In this document: positions 59,942 to 64,000 of the stretch, in pieces | Layout: each line of letters opens with the position of its first letter | How positions within the stretch are numbered: the stretch's first letter is position 1 | Source of the DNA: Heterobasidion occidentale | Taxonomy: Eukaryota > Basidiomycota > Agaricomycetes > Russulales > Bondarzewiaceae | Length of the DNA: 64,000 nucleotides | NCBI GenBank assembly: GCA_039111635.1 | Contig: JBCAQO010000004.1 | Location: 1,178,001-1,242,000, forward strand | Reading direction: 5' to 3' | The notes under the pieces: model-generated | The model's input: only the letters and a program-made list of their open reading frames with translations | Database searches by the model: none | Told to the model about the DNA's origin: nothing | Program-made: the position numbers and the translations under genes

Positions 59942-62900
59942 TCAGTGCGCGTGCAACCACTCCGCGACACGTTCCACCAGCGCCGCCTTTACGCCCGACA
60001 CGGGCAGGCTCTTGCTCCGCAGAAAGTCCTGCGTGCAAAACGCGAAGAAAACAGGCGCGGTTAGCATTTAGATCGTATGGATCTGACGGAGCGAACAGGC
60101 GTACCTTGAGCTGGTCGACGCGCAGCTGATAGTCCCGGCGCGGGTATCAGCACATAAAAGTCAGCGGACCGAGAAGGAGGGGCGCGCACCTTCGCCATCG
60201 ACCCGGCCTCGTACTTGCTCCGGATCTCCACTTCGTCGACGCTCGTGGCCTGCCATCGCGAACAGATCACCCACCGCGAGAAATCACGCGTCCAGGACAA
60301 TACGTATCTCAGTAGGAATTCAGTGGGGAGGATAGAAAGAGCGGCATGCTCACCGCAGCCCGCTTGGTTCCGGCAGCAGCAGCGACGACAACGGTTGTGT
60401 TCGCGTCCTCGTCCGCATCGATCACTTTCGCCCATGCTTCAATCAGCGGGCCAGCTTTCTGCTCAGGCACGCATGCATGCAACAAACAGAGAAGGAGAGA
60501 CCGTGAGTATTCCCGGGGTCGAGACGATGGAAGAAGACGATGGAAAAAACCAAGCCAGATTTAAGGATACGACGCAGGCTATGAATGTAAGAGGGTGAAT
60601 ACGCACCTTGTGTATCGTGTCGTAGTTAGGCGCCGTCACGTCCACAAACGAGTCCGCTTCGTACTCCTCTCGGAATGCCGTCGCCTCCAGCTGCTCGTTA
60701 TGAAACGCGAGCGCTGCCGCATCCACCGTAAAGTCAACAATAACCCACGAAATAGCCAAATATCCCGACGCACCAGGGTTAGGATACGAGTCTGGCATGT
60801 ACGTCCCGTTCTTGATCGCCAGCTTCTTAACGATCGCCTTCGCTGCCTCCACGGCGTCTTTCTTGGCTGTGCACCCCCCGCACCAGACGGATAGTCAGCC
60901 ACAGCGAACGAACCTCAAGGCGAAGGGGGAGGGGATGTGAAATACAACCATACCTCGAATGGCCTGCTCCACCGGCGCGGCCCTGATATCGTCCGCGAAC
61001 GGCAGCGGCACAAGGTGTATCCCCGCGGGCTCCGTCCATCCAGACTCCTCCAGCTTCTCGGTCTGCACGCAGATCAACGAACCGCATGAGAACCCGACGA
61101 CGCCCAATTTGCCTATAAACGGATCGAGTGGCACACCTGCGGAAGCATAGCATAGAACATAGGCACCGAGTTGCGCCGCATGGTGCCGAGCGCCAGCCCG
61201 ATTTTGTCCTTGTCCGCCATGGTCTTCACGAGCGCGGAGAACGTCCGCTTGCTGCCCGAGTACGCCTGCAGCGTGGCAAAAGAGCGAAAAAGAGTACCAA
61301 CAGTGCTCAGTGGCATCCCGCCTTCGCGCGCATATATGTGTGGAGACTCACCATCTCATCCGGGTATATAAACGTCGAGTGTCGCACGTTATCCTCAAAA
61401 GCAAAGTCGTCGCGATCTTTGAAGCCAAGCAGCTTTATACCCGGCTCGAGCCCAAGGGTGCGGAAGGACCGCACTTCATCTGCAGTATAAAATACCTATG
61501 ATATATATCAGGTCAGCGCGTCAGCACCGATCGCACAGAGGGAAGACATACCCGCTTGCCCACACCCACGGCCCTCGTGCCGAACCCTCCCGGCGCGTCT
61601 TGGTCGTCTGCAGTGGCTCCAAGCGTCATACCAAACACGATATCGTGCTTGTCCACCTCCGCTTGTCGATCCTACCAAGGAAAGCGACAAGACAACATGA
61701 GCAATGCAACCAACGCACGACGGACGACGGCTCGCATATCGGCCGATCCATACTCGCCTCGTCCACGTATGCCGTCCGACTCTCAGCGACCTCCATCCTG
61801 TCCCCAAGGTCTGCAAAGTACTTGTACGCGCCCTTGCGCTGCTCTGCGACGAGCCCGTAGCCTTTGACGCCGATGCAGAAATCAGGCGCGAGCTGTAGCG
61901 AGACGCTGAACAATGCACGCTTCGGCACCTCGTGGAAGCGCATCTGGTCTAACAGGTCGTCGATGCGCATGATCGAGATCGACTCGGGAAGCTCAGAGCT
62001 CCCTATCTGAGACTCCGAGTCGTCGAACTCGGAAGACAACAGGACATTCTGCGAGGGCCGTTTACGGTTACAGTGCATAGGGCAAGATGCGATACATGAG
62101 GGCTTACCGTCCAGAATTTTGTCTGATCAAACGGATTGTCTTCGGTGCTGATGAAGAAAGGCTCCACCGTCACCCCTGCTTGCACGAGATCCTGCATGAA
62201 GGGATATGTATTACATCGCGACAGAGAATAAGACAGAGACGCACAACAAGAGTCGTTCGCGCAGTCAGAAGTAGTTTCTCGCTGGTCGCGTCATGGTGCG
62301 GGTCATCATTGTCTGTGATGAGGAAAACGCGCTTCGACGCGGTCTTCGGCGCTCTGCGGTACGATCAGGACACTCCATAAATCAGCCAAGCAAGCCCACT
62401 CACCCGTCTCGGAGAACCCAGTTGCAGCTCGTGAAGACGTCGCCCATGGGGATACATTTGCCATCCTGAGGTGGGCATGCCTCGCGCAGCACACTCATAT
62501 CAGTGCGGGCCTCTACAGAATCAACCTTTGTCAGGAGGCCATGACATTCTCATATGATATTAACGGACCATCAACTAGTCGTGTTAAATCAAGAACGTTT
62601 GGAGCATTGATGGTGGCAATCGGCAGGTGGACGAATGTCCCTCTTTTAAGGTCTGAAACCCGTCCAGAGGTGACACCCTTTGCCTAGAGGATATTCGTCA
62701 TCTTAGTTGGAGGAGTAGAGGCCCCTATATCCAGAAATATTTCTCACAGTATTATACAGCATGATTCCAACAGAATCATTGGGCCCCACAATGACCTTCT
62801 TCTTCATGATCTGCACGGCAGCGTCAAGGGCGGTGAGTAAGTGGCTTGTCTGGGCATCTTCGTATCTTGGGTCTTCTCTCGGGGCAGACATGGATTCTGA

Positions 62901-63071
62901 GCAGTCGATGCAGAAGAGAATCACATCCCGCCTGCTTTCGAAGTACTACAGGGGCGGCGTATGAGGGCGGGCGCGCAATACACGCGTTTTGGACGAGTCG
63001 CTCACCGTAGTGTCTTGCAGCTCATCCTCCTCATCTTCGTCCATCTTGTTCCAGTCTTCGTATGGCGCCAT
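59942..63071 (-). CDS. ku70: Ku70, DNA end-binding subunit of non-homologous end joining
   Basis: Pairs with Ku80 to load on broken DNA ends and at telomeres; nuclear. The start MAPYEDWNKMDEDEEDEL is followed by the Ku N-terminal VWA-like domain: DVILFCIDCSESM, TALDAAVQIMKKKVIVGPND, SVGIMLYNT, KRVFLITDNDDPHHD. The Ku core follows: GTRAVGVGKRVFYTADEVRS, LGLEPGIKLLGFKDRDD, DNVRHSTFIYPDEM and IGLALGTMRRNSVPMFYAML. The C-terminal end is a SAP DNA-binding domain, LKDFLRSKSLPVSGVKAAL then VERVAEWLHAH, which distinguishes Ku70 from Ku80. There are about 13 exons with short GT-AG introns, and no frame break was seen. Stop TGA at 59944-59942. Confidence 0.95.
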
Positions 63072-63274
63072 ATCTCGACTTGCTTTTTGAAGTTTTCAAG
63101 CTTTCTAACGTGGTGAATGAGGTGGCACACGGAGAGTAGTAGTTCAAGCTTGACAAGGCGATTGACCGCAAGACCGGAAATCGGCGGAAAGATCCACGCC
63201 ACAGACGCGTCGGCGGGGTTTTATCGGAGGTCTAATCCACTGTGGCAGATCTCTCGTTCATCTCCTTCCTGTCC

Positions 63275-64000
63275 TCATATCTGGTTTGGCACCAGTTCTG
63301 GTTGTGGTTGCAATAGAAAACCCGCCAAAGAGATATGATAAACTATTCTCACAGCGCAGTGGGACGCAAGGCATAGACTTGTACGTCCATCTCTTGTGCT
63401 GTAGTATGTGTCTTGAGGCACGTCAACGTGCACTGGCAGTCTGACTTCAGAGAGCAGGTGGACTAGAGTGTATTTGACCTGGCCATAACTCATACATCTT
63501 GGGGAAAAATACAGACAGTGTCTTACGCTCCTGGTTCTGTCTGATTCCCGATCTATCGCGGGATCAAAAGACGTATTTTCGTGGACGGATGTCGAACGAA
63601 TTCCTTTGGCGTCTGCTCACTGTTCGATCCGTCCGACGATCGCAATGTCCCCTTCCAACACACTCTGAATGTCGAATTTGACTCTGCTGTGGGGTGCCTG
63701 AATTCTGGAAAGATGATCTCGCACGCTGCTGCCGTCCTTGGTTACCGATATCGTACATTTTGCTTCACCGAAAGGTTCGATTTCAAGGCGACCCTGAGTT
63801 GCTATTGCAACTCTTTTGGCGGTTCACCAATATGACTCAGGAACGGCACAGATGCGATCCGAACGACCGACGGAATGCGCGCGTGCGACGGCGACGCTGT
63901 GCGTTTTTCCCGTCTCCAGATTCATGGTCTTCTGCATGCCAACCACCTCAATCTCCATCTCTCAACACGGATCCGCTTTCTGCGGCCCCCAAACGCGCTG
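63275..64000 (-). CDS. Unrecognised protein, 3' part, runs off the right edge
   Basis: Two coding blocks can be read. The first (about 63818-63615) reads IATQGRLEIEPFGEAKCTIS and KDGSSVRDHLSRIQAPHSRV and ends GDIAIVGRIEQ at a gtgagc donor. The second (about 63510-63275) reads EVRLPVHVDVPQDTYYSTRD and FLLQPQPELVPNQI before a TGA. The first block is beta-rich looking; the motif DIQSVLEGDIAIVGR resembles beta-sandwich carriers in a general way only. Its stop lies about 200 bp upstream of the Ku70 start on the same strand. Function unknown. The part right of 63820 probably contains an intron. Confidence 0.6.

Noticed and set aside
1..64000. tRNA or rRNA genes
   Set aside because: No cloverleaf with matching A and B box sequences and no rRNA-like stretch could be recognised by eye; a covariance-model scan would be decisive.

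Overview
This window is nuclear DNA of a filamentous basidiomycete, most likely an Agaricomycete (a Polyporales-type wood-decay fungus would fit). The genes are split by many introns of roughly 45-150 nt. Several families are fungal or basidiomycete-typical: two FunK1 kinases, a multi-spanning membrane protein family, a TPR-CHAT protein and a GH3 beta-glucosidase. Housekeeping genes are very GC-rich; the accessory stretches (about 9-26 kb and 33-52 kb) are visibly less so. All models come from reading splice sites and protein families by eye. No search was run.

Layout. 0.2-1.7 kb (+): 3' end of a formamidase. 2.3-6.1 kb (+): secreted GH3 beta-glucosidase, 12 exons. 6.7-8.1 kb (-): HMG-box regulator. 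9.4-14.6 kb (+): two tandem FunK1 kinase genes, each with two frame breaks. 15.7-16.3 kb (-): decayed kinase-like fragment. 17.1-20.0 kb (+): VIT-VWA protein. 20.6-21.8 kb (-): secreted-looking acidic protein. 23.5-24.3 kb (+): HIT-domain protein. 24.7-26.2 kb (+): NAD(P)-binding protein. 27.0-30.5 kb (-): forkhead transcription factor. 32.4-40.1 kb: a gene-poor tandem duplication in which each unit carries one copy of a seven-helix-type membrane protein gene. The right copy is intact and the left copy is a pseudogene. 40.1-46.0 kb (+): duplicated 5' exons followed by a large TPR-CHAT gene. 46.8-51.6 kb: a second, decayed duplication. 51.7 kb (+): a WASP-derived CRIB fragment. 53.0-63.1 kb (-): three co-directional housekeeping genes, M1 aminopeptidase, Maf-type pyrophosphatase and Ku70. 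At the right edge is the 3' end of an unrecognised minus-strand gene.

The window is best read as two housekeeping blocks around a birth-and-death zone. In that zone signalling or recognition-type genes (FunK1, membrane receptor-like, TPR-CHAT) are duplicated and are decaying. The most notable items are the TPR-CHAT gene with about 14 near-uniform 45-residue repeats and an intact His/Cys protease dyad, the live/dead membrane-protein pair, two adjacent micro-exons in the formamidase, and three probable GC-AG introns. One- or two-base indels in short runs break several otherwise coherent genes. Whether these are real decay or assembly error is the main open question.
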